Shown here piece after piece: positions 17,810-27,342 of a stretch of DNA of 64,000 bases. Numbering within the stretch: position 1 is the stretch's first letter; the number at the start of each line of letters is the position of its first letter. Below the pieces are notes generated by a model. The model was not told the DNA's origin, searched no databases, and saw nothing but the letters and a program-made list of their open reading frames with translations. The position numbers and the translations under genes are program-made. The stretch spans positions 81,423-145,422 of the forward strand of contig JAUSCD010000019.1 of assembly GCA_030651695.1 (NCBI GenBank), in the 5' to 3' direction. The stretch comes from Pseudohongiella sp. (GTDB taxonomy: Bacteria > Pseudomonadota > Gammaproteobacteria > Pseudomonadales > Pseudohongiellaceae).

Positions 17810-18838
17810 TTACCCCCCTTGAACAAAATGAGTGTATCCCTGCCAGTCCAGCGCTTTTATAGCCCCTTCAGCGTCGACCAACTGAATTCCAGCCTGATCG
17901 ATACCAACGCAATCAACAACGGTGCCAACACGGGTAAACCGGATACCCAATACAGCCATGGCAGCGCGCGCGTCCGTTTCTCTGGACGCTGGCACACAAA
18001 CACATAACTCGTAATCATCACCACCACTGAGCGCCAGTTTGATCTGTTCCTGCTCTGGCACCATCGTTCTGAAAATATCTGACAATGGCAATAACCGACT
18101 GTCGAGCACGGCACCCAGGCTATTGGTATCAGTCGAGCTGGCTCTTAAAATATGCCGCAGATCTGACGCCAGTCCGTCTGAAATATCCAGCATTGCAGAT
18201 GCACAGTCACGCAGCGCAACGCCTGCATTAATTCGTGCATCGGGTTGATAAAACGCCTGATTCAAAACTTGTTCAGAAGGCCTGCTGAGTGCGCGTTGAT
18301 TCAGACGCGTATCTGACATCAGCCACCACAACGCCGCCGCGGCATCACCAAGTTCACCTGTCACATAAATGGCGTCGCCGGATTTGGCGCCCGAACGTAG
18401 CAGAGCCTTGCCCGCAGGCACCAGCCCGTGCACCTGAATACACACAGACATGGGGCCGCGCGTGGTGTCACCCCCAATCAAGGGACATTGGTAAGCATTC
18501 GCTACAACAGCCAGCCCCTGGCTGAATGCTTCCAGCCAGTTTTCGTCAGGCTCCGGCAGGCTGATGGAGAGCGTAAAAGCCAGTGGTTCAGCAGCCATTG
18601 CGGCAAGATCGCTGAGGTTGACCAGCAGACATCTTTGCGCAAGCAGAAATGGATCCGCATCGGCAGGAAAGTGCACAGATTCGTTCAGGGTATCCATGGA
18701 CACAACCAGCTGCTTGCCGGCAGGAATGGACAAAATTGCGGCGTCGTCACCCGGGCCCAGCAGCACTGACGCTTTTTTGAAGTTCAGTGCAGGCTGTGCA
18801 AAATAACGCCTGATCAGATTAAATTCGCCCTGTGCCAC
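17810..18838 (-). CDS. thiL: thiamine-monophosphate kinase
   Basis: This 342-residue enzyme phosphorylates thiamine monophosphate to the diphosphate cofactor (also needed by Dxs). It has the expected N-terminal FNLIRRYF, GPGDDAAIL, an Asp-rich VNLSDLAAM region, GGDTTRGP and a C-terminal ALSGGDDYELC. Its start overlaps the end of nusB by 20 bp, indicating coupled translation inside the rib-nusB-thiL-pgpA operon. Confidence 0.93.
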   Translation of the reverse strand: MAQGEFNLIRRYFAQPALNFKKASVLLGPGDDAAILSIPAGKQLVVSMDTLNESVHFPADADPFLLAQRCLLVNLSDLAAMAAEPLAFTLSISLPEPDENWLEAFSQGLAVVANAYQCPLIGGDTTRGPMSVCIQVHGLVPAGKALLRSGAKSGDAIYVTGELGDAAAALWWLMSDTRLNQRALSRPSEQVLNQAFYQPDARINAGVALRDCASAMLDISDGLASDLRHILRASSTDTNSLGAVLDSRLLPLSDIFRTMVPEQEQIKLALSGGDDYELCVCVPASRETDARAAMAVLGIRFTRVGTVVDCVGIDQAGIQLVDAEGAIKALDWQGYTHFVQGG

Positions 18839-19358
18839 GCTGCTCCAGCGCCCTCAAGTCTTTGGATGCCCGGTCCAGCACACCATTGATGTACTTGTGA
18901 CTATCGGTTGCACCAAATACTTTTGCAAGCTCAACCGCTTCGTTTATGACAACCTTGAAAGGAATGTCAATTCTGTGCGCCAGCTCATACATTCCCAGAC
19001 GCAGCAGTGACAGCTCGATTGGATCGAGCGCCGTCAATTCCCGGTCCAGCCATGGCGCCATCTGCTGATCCAGTGCAGGAGCATGAGCGACCACCTGAGG
19101 AAACACTTCCTTGAAGAAATCGCGGTCGATCTTGCCCTGATAATAAACCAGAAACTCAGCCAGAATTTCATTCACCGGCGCACGGGCCATTTCCCACTGA
19201 TAAAGCGCCTGCAACAGCATACGCCGCGCCTTCTGGCGCTCACTCAGCTTTTTCTTTTTGCCTTCATCGTCTGTTTCCCTGTCCAGCGCCTTGCTGATTT
19301 TGTCAGCTGACTTTTTGTCGGACGAGGATTCTGATTTGGCACCGGTAAAATCAATCAC
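18819..19358 (-). CDS. nusB: transcription antitermination factor NusB, long N-terminus
   Basis: This is a 179-residue NusB, which joins NusE (S10) on boxA RNA to prevent termination in rRNA operons. The conserved part starts near residue 39 (SERQKARRMLLQALYQWEM) and ends IDIPFKVVINEAVELAKVFG and SHKYINGVLD. About 38 extra, highly charged residues (Ser/Lys/Asp-rich) precede it, making it roughly 40 longer than E. coli NusB. Shorter internal starts have weaker context, so the extension is probably real. It follows ribH by 4 bp. Confidence 0.9.
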   Translation of the reverse strand: MIDFTGAKSESSSDKKSADKISKALDRETDDEGKKKKLSERQKARRMLLQALYQWEMARAPVNEILAEFLVYYQGKIDRDFFKEVFPQVVAHAPALDQQMAPWLDRELTALDPIELSLLRLGMYELAHRIDIPFKVVINEAVELAKVFGATDSHKYINGVLDRASKDLRALEQRGTGRI

Positions 19359-19362
19359 GCAG

Positions 19363-19839
19363 TTACGCTCCCAGCTTGTTGATCACGCTGACCATTTCCA
19401 GCGCACCCATGGCAGCTTCCGCGCCTTTGTTACCGGCTTTGGTGCCTGCGCGCTCAATAGCCTGCTCGATAGAGTCTACCGTAAGCACGCCAAATGCTAC
19501 CGGCACACCCGTGTCCAGACTGACGTGTGCCAGCCCTTTGACACATTCACCGGCTACATATTCAAAGTGCGGAGTGCCACCACGAATGACTGCACCCAGT
19601 GCAATCACTGCGTCACAAGCATGTTTGGCCAGCACTCGCTTGGTCAGCACCGGCAACTCATAAGCGCCAGGTGCCATCACAATGGTGATATTGCTTTCTG
19701 GTACGCCATGGCGTATCAGGGTGTCCAGCGCGCCATCAATCAGTTTTTCGACAATAAAACTGTTAAATCGTGATGCCACAATAACAAAGCGACCATTACC
19801 GGAAACAAAATCCCCTTCAATTCTGCGAACTGCGCTCAT
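19363..19839 (-). CDS. ribH: 6,7-dimethyl-8-ribityllumazine synthase
   Basis: This 158-residue enzyme joins ribitylaminouracil with dihydroxybutanone phosphate, the penultimate riboflavin step. The substrate loops are recognisable: [16 protein letters not shown] and [16 protein letters not shown] with the catalytic His, followed by VPVAFGVLT. It is placed between ribBX, which supplies its substrate, and nusB. Confidence 0.94.
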   Translation of the reverse strand: MSAVRRIEGDFVSGNGRFVIVASRFNSFIVEKLIDGALDTLIRHGVPESNITIVMAPGAYELPVLTKRVLAKHACDAVIALGAVIRGGTPHFEYVAGECVKGLAHVSLDTGVPVAFGVLTVDSIEQAIERAGTKAGNKGAEAAMGALEMVSVINKLGA

Positions 19840-19893
19840 GCTGTTTTCCTCTGCCTCGATACTTTAATAACTTGAAACGAAAACTGAAAATAA

Positions 19894-21015
19894 TCAGACC
19901 GGCACGTCGAACTGTACAAACTCGACAACTTCCAGGTCAAAACCCGTAACCGCATTAAACCTGGCCGGATAACTCAGCAGGCGCATTTTGCCTACTCCCA
20001 GCTCTCTCAGAATTTGTGAACCGGTGCCGATAGTGACGTCGCTGCCGGCATGACGATGGCGGCGCGGAATAGTTTTTCTGGCGCCCAGCACTCCGGCAAT
20101 ACTTTCGTTGATATCTTCATCATAATCATCGCCACTCAATAACACGGCAACACCTTTACCTTCTTTGGCAATACGCTCAAGCGCGCGGCTGAATGACCAA
20201 CTGGTGCCACCGGGGACAATAACATTACAGACGTCACGCAACGTGCTGGAGATATGCACGCGCACAAGCGTCGGATCGTCTTTACTGATATCACCCAAGG
20301 TAAACGCGATATGTGTACCACCGGAAATGGTGTCTTCAAAAGCATGCAAATTGAATTCGCCATACTCGGTGGTCACCACATTGCTGCTCTTTTTCACTAC
20401 TGTATGCTCATTGGCAATACGGTAGTGAATCAGGTCCACAATGGTGCCGATCTTCAATCCGTGCTTCTCTGCAAACAACTCCAGATCAGGGCGGCGCGCC
20501 ATGGTGCCGTCTTCGTTCATGATCTCGACAATGGCGGCGGCCGGGGTGTAACCCGCAAGTCTTGCCAGATCACAACCGGCTTCGGTGTGACCGGCACGCC
20601 GAAGTACGCCACCAGGCTGTGCCATGATCGGGAAGATATGACCTGGCTGAACAATGTCTTCCGGCTTGGCATCACGCGCTACTGCAACCTGAATGGTGCG
20701 CGCACGGTCCGCCGCAGAAATCCCTGTTGTCACGCCGGTAGCCGCTTCAATAGACACTGTAAAATTGGTGTTGTAAGGCGTGTTGTTTTTGTTGACCATC
20801 AGGCCCAGTTCCAACTGTTCACAGCGCTGACGCGTGAGAGTCAGGCAGACCAGCCCGCGCGCATACTTGGCCATGAAGTTGACGTCTTCGGCACTTACAC
20901 GCTCGGCAGCAATAATCAGATCGCCTTCGTTTTCACGATCCTCGTCATCCATCAGAATAACCATTTTGCCCTGACGGATATCTTCTACCAGCTCTTCGAT
21001 CGTATTCAGTTTCAT
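19894..21015 (-). CDS. ribB: 3,4-dihydroxy-2-butanone-4-phosphate synthase with degenerate RibA-like domain (RibBX type)
   Basis: This is a 373-residue two-domain protein. Residues 1-205 form a complete DHBP synthase (DDEDRENEGDL, RGLVCLTL, HTEAGCDLARLAGY), which makes the four-carbon unit for RibH. Residues from about 206 align with GTP cyclohydrolase II, but the zinc-binding CxxD...RCDC segment is replaced by HISSTLRDVCNVIV and the RQEGRG loop is gone. The domain therefore cannot be an active RibA. This is the RibBX arrangement known from other Gammaproteobacteria. A separate intact ribA lies at 16648-17238. Confidence 0.9.
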   Translation of the reverse strand: MKLNTIEELVEDIRQGKMVILMDDEDRENEGDLIIAAERVSAEDVNFMAKYARGLVCLTLTRQRCEQLELGLMVNKNNTPYNTNFTVSIEAATGVTTGISAADRARTIQVAVARDAKPEDIVQPGHIFPIMAQPGGVLRRAGHTEAGCDLARLAGYTPAAAIVEIMNEDGTMARRPDLELFAEKHGLKIGTIVDLIHYRIANEHTVVKKSSNVVTTEYGEFNLHAFEDTISGGTHIAFTLGDISKDDPTLVRVHISSTLRDVCNVIVPGGTSWSFSRALERIAKEGKGVAVLLSGDDYDEDINESIAGVLGARKTIPRRHRHAGSDVTIGTGSQILRELGVGKMRLLSYPARFNAVTGFDLEVVEFVQFDVPV

Positions 21016-21081
21016 AACGCCTGCTTGTTGACTTGCTGCTATTTAAATAAGGTTTTAACGGTCAGTGGATCGGTGGCGCGA

Positions 21082-21753
21082 TCAGGTAAATCCATGTTCG
21101 GCCAGAAACGCCGGCGTCAGCCCTGAGGCAGAAGATGGTTGTGCCGCCCTGTCGCCGAGCACCAGCCGTTCCAGATAACGACTGATCAGATCCACTTCAA
21201 TATTGACCTTATGACCGACCTTATAGGTGTGAATAATGGTCGCCTGCTGCGTGTGGGGGATGATATTAACACCGAACACCGCACCCGACACAGCGTTCAC
21301 CGTCAGGCTGGTGCCGTCGATACAGACAGAGCCTTTCTGTGCGATATACTTCGCAAGCCCGTCCGGCACGCGCACTTCGATACGCCAGCTCCCGCCATCA
21401 TCAGCAAGACTGATGATTTCACCGACGCCGTCAACGTGGCCGCTGACCAGGTGGCCGCCCAGACGGGTCTGAGGCGTCAGTGCTTTTTCGAGGTTCACTT
21501 TGGCACCTGGCTTCAGATACTGAAACGTTGTCAGACCAATGGACTCGTTGGAGACGTCCGCACAAAAACCCGCTTTATCCCCGAGCTTGTTAAAGTCAGT
21601 AACCGTCAGACAGCAACCATTCACAGCAATGCTGTCGCCCAGTTTCACGTCACTGAAATCCAGCGCCGGACAGCTGATGCGAAGCCGCCACTCTTTTTCG
21701 CGCAATACAAACTCATTCACCTGACCGAGCGCTTCTATGATACCGGTAAACAT
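21082..21753 (-). CDS. ribE: riboflavin synthase, alpha chain
   Basis: This 223-residue enzyme dismutates two lumazine molecules to riboflavin. It has two lumazine-binding repeats: the first opens MFTGIIEALGQV and contains VNGCCLTV; the second starts near residue 99 with GGHLVSGHVDGVG and contains DGTSLTVNAV. The tail is about ten residues longer than usual. The start is 2 bp after the ribD stop. The 66-bp gap to ribBX contains no FMN riboswitch that I can recognise. Confidence 0.93.
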   Translation of the reverse strand: MFTGIIEALGQVNEFVLREKEWRLRISCPALDFSDVKLGDSIAVNGCCLTVTDFNKLGDKAGFCADVSNESIGLTTFQYLKPGAKVNLEKALTPQTRLGGHLVSGHVDGVGEIISLADDGGSWRIEVRVPDGLAKYIAQKGSVCIDGTSLTVNAVSGAVFGVNIIPHTQQATIIHTYKVGHKVNIEVDLISRYLERLVLGDRAAQPSSASGLTPAFLAEHGFT

Positions 21754-21755
21754 GT

Positions 21756-22949
21756 TTACACCTTTGCCTTGTTAAACGGGGTCACTATCGGGCGAGCTGT
21801 GAGACGGATATCATCCCCCATCTGTTCCATGCCGGTAATCCGCAATTCAATCTGATCCTGCATACGGTTCAGACCAGCCAGTTTGAACAAGGGCAGCGCA
21901 TCACTGCCGAGCAGTTTTGCTCCTATGTAGATAATCAGCTCATCCACCAGCCCGGCCTGCACCATAGCACCGCTGAGCGTAGGGCCGGCTTCCAGCAGCA
22001 CATCGTTACATTCATAGTCCAGCGCCAGACTCTGAAGCGCTGCGCGCAGATCAGGCCGTCCGTCAGAACCCGATGCCAGCGCCTGCACCCGCACGTGTTC
22101 TCCGGAATAAGTCTGTGAATTTTCAGCAGCTGCGCCTGTTAACAACAGCACCTTGCCCGGCTGACGCAGAATCGCAGCATCAGTGGGCGTTCGCAGCGTA
22201 GAATCCAGTATTACCCGCAGCGGCTGGCGTCCTGCGAGATGCTGAGCACGTGCATCGTTGAGCTGTTCCGGCCTCACATTCAGCGATGGGTTGTCGCTTA
22301 ATACCGTATTGATTCCTGTAATAATTGCGCAACTGGTCGCACGCAGGCGTTGCACATCTGCACGTGCAACCGGCCCTGTAATCCATTTGCTTTCGCCCGA
22401 CGCCATCGCAGTGCGACCATCCAGACTCATGGCCATTTTGCAGCGTACAAAGGGCAAGCCGTATTTCATACGCTTGATAAATCCCGGGTTGAGAGCGTCA
22501 GCCTGCTCAGGCAATGTCGGGCCAGTCACCTTGATTCCGGCTTCTCGCATCCGCGTGAGACCCCGCCCACACACCTTTGGATTGGGATCCGCCCCTGCGA
22601 AAATCACCTCCGCCACACCAGCATGAACCAGCGCCTCAGAACAAGGTGGCGTGCGGCCGGTGTGTGAACATGGCTCAAGAGACACATAGACACTGGCACC
22701 GCGCGCCAGCTCACCGGCCTGACTCAGGGCATTTGCCTCGGCGTGCGGATCACCTGCGCGGGCATGAAAACCCTCTCCAACAACAACTCCATCGCGCACA
22801 ATCACACAACCAACCCGCGGATTTGGTCCGGCAGTCAGCACAGAGCCTGCAAGAGCTAGCGCTCTTTGCATAGCCTGCTCAGGCGTGGCCCGTCTGGGCG
22901 TCGCCTGTTGCTGTGCTACCTGTGCTGGTATCGGTTGATCAGCAATCAC
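21756..22949 (-). CDS. ribD: bifunctional diaminohydroxyphosphoribosylaminopyrimidine deaminase / 5-amino-6-(5-phosphoribosylamino)uracil reductase
   Basis: This 397-residue two-domain enzyme performs the second and third riboflavin steps. The deaminase half has the zinc site HAEANAL with CSHTGRTPPC (about 70-110). The reductase half begins near residue 165 (VRCKMAMSLDGRTAM) and includes ESKWITG and a later DVLLEAGPTLSGAM. About 20 extra N-terminal residues (Gln/Pro/Ala-rich) precede the conserved start. It is 20 bp downstream of nrdR. Confidence 0.94.
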   Translation of the reverse strand: MIADQPIPAQVAQQQATPRRATPEQAMQRALALAGSVLTAGPNPRVGCVIVRDGVVVGEGFHARAGDPHAEANALSQAGELARGASVYVSLEPCSHTGRTPPCSEALVHAGVAEVIFAGADPNPKVCGRGLTRMREAGIKVTGPTLPEQADALNPGFIKRMKYGLPFVRCKMAMSLDGRTAMASGESKWITGPVARADVQRLRATSCAIITGINTVLSDNPSLNVRPEQLNDARAQHLAGRQPLRVILDSTLRTPTDAAILRQPGKVLLLTGAAAENSQTYSGEHVRVQALASGSDGRPDLRAALQSLALDYECNDVLLEAGPTLSGAMVQAGLVDELIIYIGAKLLGSDALPLFKLAGLNRMQDQIELRITGMEQMGDDIRLTARPIVTPFNKAKV

Positions 22950-22969
22950 TGAGTCAGGACTCCGGTAAG

Positions 22970-23458
22970 TCAGGGTTTTCCAGAAGCAGGATGATCGGTT
23001 GCCTGATCATCATTTGAGAGTCGGTCGATTTCAGCGCGGAATTCATTCAGATCCTTGAAGCTGCGGTACACGGAGGCAAAGCGCACAAAAGCCACTTCGT
23101 CCAACTGACGCAGCTCACGCATCACCTGTTCGCCAACCAGACCCGATGGCACTTCACGCTCGCCGGTCGCCCGAATGTGATGTTTGATACGGTTAACGGC
23201 AGATTCCACCGCCTCTACACTCACCGGCCGTTTTTCCAGGGCTTTGTTCAGACCGGAATACAGTTTGCCTTCGTCAAAAGGTTCACGGTTGCCGTTCTGT
23301 TTGATGATACGCGGCATGACCAGCTCGGCCGTTTCGTACGTTGTGAAACGTTCCTCGCAAGTAATACATTCACGACGACGTCGCACCTGGTCGCCTTCAG
23401 CGACCAGCCGCGAGTCAATCACCTTGGTATCCAGCGCGCCACAAAAGGGACAATGCAT
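22970..23458 (-). CDS. nrdR: transcriptional repressor NrdR
   Basis: This 162-residue repressor of ribonucleotide reductase genes has the N-terminal zinc ribbon [17 protein letters not shown] ... CITCEERF and an ATP-cone domain from about residue 49 ([16 protein letters not shown]). It senses ATP/dATP. No nrd genes are in the window. It sits between glyA and ribD as in Pseudomonas. Confidence 0.94.
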   Translation of the reverse strand: MHCPFCGALDTKVIDSRLVAEGDQVRRRRECITCEERFTTYETAELVMPRIIKQNGNREPFDEGKLYSGLNKALEKRPVSVEAVESAVNRIKHHIRATGEREVPSGLVGEQVMRELRQLDEVAFVRFASVYRSFKDLNEFRAEIDRLSNDDQATDHPASGKP

Positions 23459-23483
23459 GGTCAGGCGTCTCGGATGCGCTTAC

Positions 23484-24743
23484 TTACGCGCTTTTGTACA
23501 CAGGAAAGCGCGCACATAGCGCTTTGACTTTTTCACGTACGCTATCAATAACAGACTCGTTATTGATGTCGTCCAGAATATCGCACATCCATTCGGTCAG
23601 CTGCGCCACTTCGGTTTCTTTAAAACCACGACGCGTGACCGCTGGTGAACCAATACGCAGACCGCTGGTCACAAATGGCGGGCGCGGATCGTTGGGAACG
23701 GCGTTTTTGTTCACAGTGATATAGGCGCGGCCAAGCGCTGCATCCGCGTCTTTGCCGGTTATTTCCTGTTTGACCAGGCTCAGCAGGAACAGATGATCGT
23801 CAGTGCCGCCAGACACCACTTCGAAACCACGTTTGATAAAACCTTCAGCCATCACGCGGGCATTTTTAACCACCTGCTGCTGATAAGTTTTGAATTCTGC
23901 GCTCATGGCTTCTTTGAAGCACACTGCTTTGGCAGCAATGATGTGCATCAGCGGACCGCCCTGGCTCTCAGGGAACACAGCAAAGTTCAGTTTCTTCTCG
24001 AGCTCCGGGTTGGCCTTGGCCAGAATGATGCCGCCACGTGGGCCGCCCAGAGTTTTGTGAGTAGTCGATGTGGTGACATCAGCGATCTTCACCGGGCTCG
24101 GGTATTCGCCAGCGGCTACCAGTCCGGCGACATGCGCCATGTCTACCAACAGGTATGCACCGACTTTGTCAGCGATATCACGGAATTTTTGCCAATCGAT
24201 AATGCGTGAGTATGCCGAGAAACCGGCCACGATCATCTTGGGCTTGTGCTCTACGGCCAGTGCTTCAACCTCAGCATAGTCAATTTCACCGGTCTGGTCG
24301 TTGATACCGTACTGAACAGCGTTGTAGATGCGACCCGAGAAACTGACGCTGGCACCGTGAGTCAGGTGTCCGCCATGGGCCAGGCTCATGCCCAGCACAG
24401 TATCGCCCGGCTTCAGCAGCGCAAAATACACCGCAGCATTGGCCTGCGAACCAGAGTGCGGCTGCACGTTGGCGTAATCTGCACCAAACAGCTGTTTTGC
24501 ACGCTCGATAGCCAGCGTCTCAACCACGTCAACGTATTCGCAGCCGCCGTAGTATCGTTTGCCGGGGTAACCTTCCGCGTATTTGTTGGTCAGCACGCTA
24601 CCCTGCGCTTCCATCACACGTGGGCTGGTGTAGTTTTCCGAGGCGATCAGCTCGATATGCTCTTCCTGACGCTGACGCTCGCCTTCAATAGCTGCAAAAA
24701 GGTCTGGATCAAAGTCTTTGATAGTCATGCTGGTAGTAAACAT
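23484..24743 (-). CDS. glyA: serine hydroxymethyltransferase
   Basis: This 419-residue PLP enzyme interconverts serine and glycine and charges tetrahydrofolate with one-carbon units. [31 protein letters not shown] and the PLP-lysine segment [14 protein letters not shown] are all intact. The start at 24743 (MFTTSM) aligns with E. coli GlyA and follows GGGG. The open frame extending to 24833 is leader sequence. It begins the minus-strand run glyA-nrdR-rib. Confidence 0.95.
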   Translation of the reverse strand: MFTTSMTIKDFDPDLFAAIEGERQRQEEHIELIASENYTSPRVMEAQGSVLTNKYAEGYPGKRYYGGCEYVDVVETLAIERAKQLFGADYANVQPHSGSQANAAVYFALLKPGDTVLGMSLAHGGHLTHGASVSFSGRIYNAVQYGINDQTGEIDYAEVEALAVEHKPKMIVAGFSAYSRIIDWQKFRDIADKVGAYLLVDMAHVAGLVAAGEYPSPVKIADVTTSTTHKTLGGPRGGIILAKANPELEKKLNFAVFPESQGGPLMHIIAAKAVCFKEAMSAEFKTYQQQVVKNARVMAEGFIKRGFEVVSGGTDDHLFLLSLVKQEITGKDADAALGRAYITVNKNAVPNDPRPPFVTSGLRIGSPAVTRRGFKETEVAQLTEWMCDILDDINNESVIDSVREKVKALCARFPVYKSA

Positions 24744-24822
24744 GCAAGTCCCCGCTAAGTGGTAAGTCAGAAGCTGGTTTGGCTGGAGCGCTAGTGGCTG
24801 GAGCCTGAAGTGCGCGGGCCAA

Positions 24823-24844
24823 AGACCCGTCACTTCCCGGGTCT
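24823..24844 (-). other. inverted repeat in the glyA leader
   Basis: AGACCCG and CGGGTCT form a perfect 7-bp stem around an 8-base loop, about 80 bp upstream of the glyA start. It could be a leader hairpin or an operator. It has no poly-T tract and matches no riboswitch I know. Confidence 0.3.
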
Positions 24845-24926
24845 TGATTGAGGCCCGTCATTCGATGGAGCGGCATTTTACATGATGTGGGGGTTCAGAG
24901 CATCCGGTAATTGAGCGCGAGCGCCT

Positions 24927-25781
24927 TCATGCAGGGTATGACTGGCGATAGATGGTATTCATGCGAGTCTGCAGCGCGACTTCGTAGCCTCGGGCCATGA
25001 TTGCAGCGCCCAAATCCTGTTTCCAGCGCTTCTCCGAGTTCTCGATCAGCAGGTGGCCGGGTAGCAGAGAATCAGGAGCGTTGGCAAAAAACGGACAGAG
25101 CGCGATATCCTCCGCCCCTTCAATATCAATCTTCAACACATCTATATGATTTATAGAGAGTTCTGACAGAATGTCCAGTAACGGTTTACAGTGCACAAGA
25201 ATGGTGTCATCTGAGCCGCTGCCGCTGTCGGCTATGATGCTGTTTTCCCCCAGATTATCCGGGTTCAGACGCAGTTCAAATTCCATGTCGGTATCAGCCA
25301 CACCGATAGGCAGCAAAGTAACCTCAGGCCACGCCGTGCGTCCATTTCGTGTTGCCTGCATGTTGAAACACAGCCGGTCGTGCACAGGGGGATAAGGCTC
25401 CAGCGCCACCACCCGGCCGCAAGAGTTCATATGGGTAGCGGCGAACAGCGCGTAAACGCCGATATTCGCACCAATGTCGACAAACACCCCATCGACAGGC
25501 AGTACGCTGAGAATTGTACGGCGTTCCTGCACATCAAAACGCCAGGGCATAAACACCAGCTTGCGCTCGGTATAGTTGTCCCAGAGATAACATCTGAGTT
25601 TTAAACCATCCACCTCAATATCCAGCGGGGGCTTCGCACGGGCCCTGACTGCATTCCGCATCAGTTTTGCAAACTGCCGTCCTATAAAATTGGCAGGCGC
25701 GTTCTGGGAAAGGCTGATCATGGTCGTCACCCTGGAATCCGGGCGGTAGTGACCAAAGGCAGATGCTGTGTCTGGCTGCAT
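24927..25781 (-). CDS. FkbM family methyltransferase
   Basis: This 284-residue SAM-dependent methyltransferase has the FkbM pattern: FVDIGANIGVYALFAA (about 98-113) as the SAM-binding loop, VVALEPYPP after the second strand and VLKIDIEGAEDIAL (about 216-229). FkbM enzymes O-methylate sugars or natural products; the substrate here is unknown and no glycan or polyketide genes surround it. AGGAA lies upstream of the start. It could belong to surface-polysaccharide modification. Confidence 0.8.
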   Translation of the reverse strand: MQPDTASAFGHYRPDSRVTTMISLSQNAPANFIGRQFAKLMRNAVRARAKPPLDIEVDGLKLRCYLWDNYTERKLVFMPWRFDVQERRTILSVLPVDGVFVDIGANIGVYALFAATHMNSCGRVVALEPYPPVHDRLCFNMQATRNGRTAWPEVTLLPIGVADTDMEFELRLNPDNLGENSIIADSGSGSDDTILVHCKPLLDILSELSINHIDVLKIDIEGAEDIALCPFFANAPDSLLPGHLLIENSEKRWKQDLGAAIMARGYEVALQTRMNTIYRQSYPA

Positions 25782-25899
25782 AGATCTGATGTTCCTGTTG
25801 CCGGGGTCAGTCGATCAGGCGCAACCAAAGTATGCTTTAAAAACACATAAAAGCGAAATACAGCTTTGCGTACATGATCAGCTTCGCATCAGCACAATT

Positions 25900-26511
25900 T
25901 TATTCGCGATACCGCTCAATATTCGCGGAGGAAATGCTATAGGCTGAACTGCCGGTACGATTGCTGGTGGCTGAGATCGTGAGCTGACCTTCAACCCAGT
26001 ACGGCTGTTGCAGGTTGTCCACACGAATGCCGGAACCATGCTCCAGGTAGATAATCTGATTGGGCGGCGGTGGCGGCAAGTGAAGGCAGGCGCCAAAGTA
26101 TGGAACCAGAAAAAACTCGATTACATTTCTGTTGTCATCAAAAGCCAGCGGCACAATAAACCCGGGCAGACGTACCAATTGTCCGTGCATTTCTGGCCTG
26201 ACCTCTGCTGATCGCAGCGCCTGCATGAACCGGGCATCAGACTCACTGAGCTCACGCTCGGCTGACAGGAATTCCAGATCGTCTTCCTCCGATCCGTCCT
26301 CGATCTCCAGCATCCACGCAGGTGGATTCATCAACGCCTGCAGGTCTTCTTCCGGCATCAGATCAACCCAGTCGATCTCTCTGTAAGTCTTTGTTTTGTC
26401 ATCCTCACTGCCATCTGCAATGGCAAAAGAAATCAGCAACAGAACCTGCAGAGCAATCACCCCTACAGAACGGGCAAGATATCGGCCGAAGCCCAAAGTG
26501 GCGACTTTCAT
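25900..26511 (-). CDS. DUF3299 family exported protein, zinc locus
   Basis: This is a 203-residue exported protein with a signal sequence to about residue 32 (LLLISFAIADG). A very acidic segment (EIEDGSEEDDLEF) follows, then the DUF3299 core LVRLPGFIVPLAFDD, FFLVPYFGACLHLPPPPPNQ with a lone Cys and His. The start at 26511 follows GGAG; a 26544 start would place a charged segment before the signal. DUF3299 genes commonly accompany lipoprotein-type ABC exporters in metal-linked loci. It is divergent from that exporter and shares its control region. Confidence 0.75.
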   Translation of the reverse strand: MKVATLGFGRYLARSVGVIALQVLLLISFAIADGSEDDKTKTYREIDWVDLMPEEDLQALMNPPAWMLEIEDGSEEDDLEFLSAERELSESDARFMQALRSAEVRPEMHGQLVRLPGFIVPLAFDDNRNVIEFFLVPYFGACLHLPPPPPNQIIYLEHGSGIRVDNLQQPYWVEGQLTISATSNRTGSSAYSISSANIERYRE

Positions 26512-26548
26512 AACAACTCCAACTGCATTCCTGCTGGAATACAAAAAA

Positions 26549-26564
26549 GATATAACATAGCATT
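26549..26564 (+). promoter_or_regulatory. Zur-like operator in the divergent DUF3299/ABC region
   Basis: GATATAACATAGCATT lies midway between the DUF3299 start (26511) and the ABC ATPase start (26608). It matches, in 14 of 16 positions, the sequence read on the minus strand at 28614-28629 upstream of the COG0523 gene. The AT-rich GATATAAC core resembles gammaproteobacterial Zur boxes. Because a zur gene ends this locus, Zur is the likely regulator. Confidence 0.5.
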
Positions 26565-26607
26565 ACACGACTTCAGCAGAATCACCAACAGGCAAACCGC
26601 AAACAAT

Positions 26608-27342
26608 ATGACAGCGTCCATCAGCATACGGAACCTGAGTTACTCCCCGCCGATAAAGCGGACCGGAAGTGGTTCAGTCACTTCCCGGATATTGTATATA
26701 CCTGAATGGGATGTGCAGCCGGGCGAACGCGTTTTTCTGTACGGCCCGTCCGGGTCAGGTAAAACCAGTCTGCTTAATCTTGTTTGTGGCATCGCCAACG
26801 CCGACAGCGGCCAGATCATCGTGAACGGCACTGACCTGTGCACACTGAGCGCAAGAGCCAAGGACCGGTTCCGCATGCAAACCACCGGTGTCATTTTTCA
26901 GCAATTTAATCTTTTGCCTTATCTCAGTGTTAACGACAACATCAAGCTGGGCTATGCGTTCAGTGGCGCTGGCAGCACCACAGCCGTACCTGTTGATACG
27001 CTGGTCAAGCAACTCATGGACAGACTGAAGTTGCCGCGCACCTGCCTGCACCAGAAAGCCGCGTGTTTAAGCTTCGGTCAACAGCAGCGTGTGGCGATTG
27101 CACGCGCACTCATCAAGTCGCCGCCCCTGATTGTCGCCGACGAACCAACCTCTGCTCTCGATGCAGAGACACGTGATGATTTTATCAGCACATTGCTTGA
27201 GTGCTCGGCCAGCAGCAACAGCACCGTTTTGTTTGTCAGCCACGAACATTCTCTGGGCGCACATTTTGATCGCTTGGTTGACCTGCGCAGCATAAACAAA
27301 GTGTCGCACTCTGTGCATGGAGGCAACAGCCATGTTTGTTAA
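26608..27342 (+). CDS. ABC transporter ATP-binding protein, LolD/MacB type
   Basis: This 244-residue ATPase has Walker A GPSGSGKTS (about 50-58), Q-loop FQQFNLLPYLSV, a signature-like LSFGQQQR in which the usual LSGGQ is changed to LSFGQ, Walker B LIVADEPTSALD and the H-loop VSHEHS. These place it in the LolD/MacB/FtsE group that pairs with FtsX-like permeases. Its stop overlaps the permease start by 11 bp. With DUF3299, COG0523, DUF1826 and Zur alongside, it probably belongs to zinc homeostasis, although its cargo is unknown. Confidence 0.8.
   Translation: MTASISIRNLSYSPPIKRTGSGSVTSRILYIPEWDVQPGERVFLYGPSGSGKTSLLNLVCGIANADSGQIIVNGTDLCTLSARAKDRFRMQTTGVIFQQFNLLPYLSVNDNIKLGYAFSGAGSTTAVPVDTLVKQLMDRLKLPRTCLHQKAACLSFGQQQRVAIARALIKSPPLIVADEPTSALDAETRDDFISTLLECSASSNSTVLFVSHEHSLGAHFDRLVDLRSINKVSHSVHGGNSHVC

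Noticed and set aside
21016..21081. Possible FMN riboswitch upstream of ribBX
   Set aside because: The gap is only 66 bp and lacks the RFN conserved elements. The ribD leader is also too short.
20254..21126. Long antisense frames opposite ribB, and similar ones opposite fbpC, ispA, ribE, glyA and the M20 gene
   Set aside because: They mirror well-identified genes in a GC-rich genome and show no family motifs or ribosome sites.
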